Below, one piece after another: positions 5,192 through 5,229 of a stretch of 5,229 nucleotides of DNA. The position numbers were made by a program, and so were the translations under genes. The stretch's first letter is position 1. Each line of letters starts with the position of its first letter. The stretch comes from Desulfobacteraceae bacterium (lineage in GTDB: Bacteria; Desulfobacterota; Desulfobacteria; Desulfobacterales; JAABSP01): the NCBI GenBank assembly GCA_011390035.1, contig JAABTE010000191.1:1-5229 (forward strand), given 5' to 3'. Below the pieces are notes generated by a model, which did no database searches, was not told where the DNA came from, and saw only the letters and a list, made by a program, of their open reading frames with translations.

Positions 5192-5229
5192 TTCCAGGCC
5201 TGGGACGAATTTGACAATGGGGATATCGG
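5180..5229 (-). CDS. Possible C-terminal end of an upstream gene (partial, unrecognised)
   Basis: Reading in from the right edge on the minus strand, one frame gives DIPIVKFVPGLEAGE and then TAA (5182-5180). The codons are mostly C- or G-ending, the residue mix looks like a normal protein end, and the stop lies in the loop of a strong hairpin, as at many gene ends. The strand matches all other genes. It is only 15 codons, so the family cannot be recognised. A competing plus-strand frame from an ATG at 5117 is open to the edge, and another minus-strand frame is open down to 5122; neither can be excluded. Confidence 0.33.
   Translation of the reverse strand, partial: DIPIVKFVPGLEAGE

Noticed and set aside
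5194..5203. A perfect 10-bp palindrome CCAGGCCTGG near the right edge.
   Set aside because: A short GC palindrome expected by chance in this composition, and it lies within the likely coding tail.
5117..5229. A divergent plus-strand gene starting MNYRNTALAF at 5117.
   Set aside because: Only 37 full codons are visible, no plus-strand promoter is evident, and the translation is not recognisable. Kept as an open alternative in the findings, not listed as a gene.

Overview
The window is a GC-rich stretch in which every well-supported gene lies on the minus strand, so transcription runs from high to low coordinates. It reads as an ordinary chromosomal region of a strict anaerobe. The main evidence is a complete four-gene 2-oxoacid:ferredoxin oxidoreductase (OFOR) set. 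Protein wording, Shine-Dalgarno use and the neighbouring hisC-cmk pair fit a Desulfobacterota (former Deltaproteobacteria) sulfate reducer or syntroph. That placement is an inference from pattern recognition, not a database result.

Layout in transcription order. At 5180-5229 there may be the last codons of an upstream minus-strand gene, with a strong hairpin over its stop codon. Positions 4909-5179 hold no convincing gene. They contain the best promoter in the window, a consensus TTGACA -35 with a 17-bp spacer, and a 6+6 bp inverted repeat fills the gap between its -35 and -10 boxes. The promoter is placed to transcribe a P-loop NTPase gene with a GTG start (4186-4908). A 94-bp gap follows, then the OFOR genes: a two-cluster ferredoxin subunit (3858-4091), the alpha subunit (2745-3821), the TPP-binding beta subunit (2006-2752) and the gamma subunit (1470-2006). 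The alpha/beta genes overlap by 8 nt and beta/gamma by 1 nt, so the three are probably translationally coupled.

A 179-bp non-coding gap (1291-1469) carries a GC-rich hairpin and three tandem copies of a 13-bp unit. It is followed by a complete hisC-type aminotransferase (163-1290) and, 17 bp on, the first 48 codons of cytidylate kinase (1-145), cut by the window edge.

How the genes work together: the OFOR oxidatively decarboxylates a 2-oxoacid to an acyl-CoA and passes electrons to ferredoxin through the small iron-sulfur subunit. The alpha subunit most resembles the VorB type (2-ketoisovalerate / branched-chain oxoacids), but substrate cannot be settled from sequence. The NTPase at the head of the operon is the least understood part: a SIMIBI-like P-loop protein without the MinD/ParA signature lysine, of unknown function. 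HisC and Cmk are biosynthetic genes and probably form a separate downstream transcription unit. I see no mobile element, CRISPR array, tRNA or rRNA, and no clear new defence or metabolic system. The points most worth a second look are the operon-leading NTPase, the operator-like palindrome in the promoter spacer, and the 13-bp triplication before hisC.
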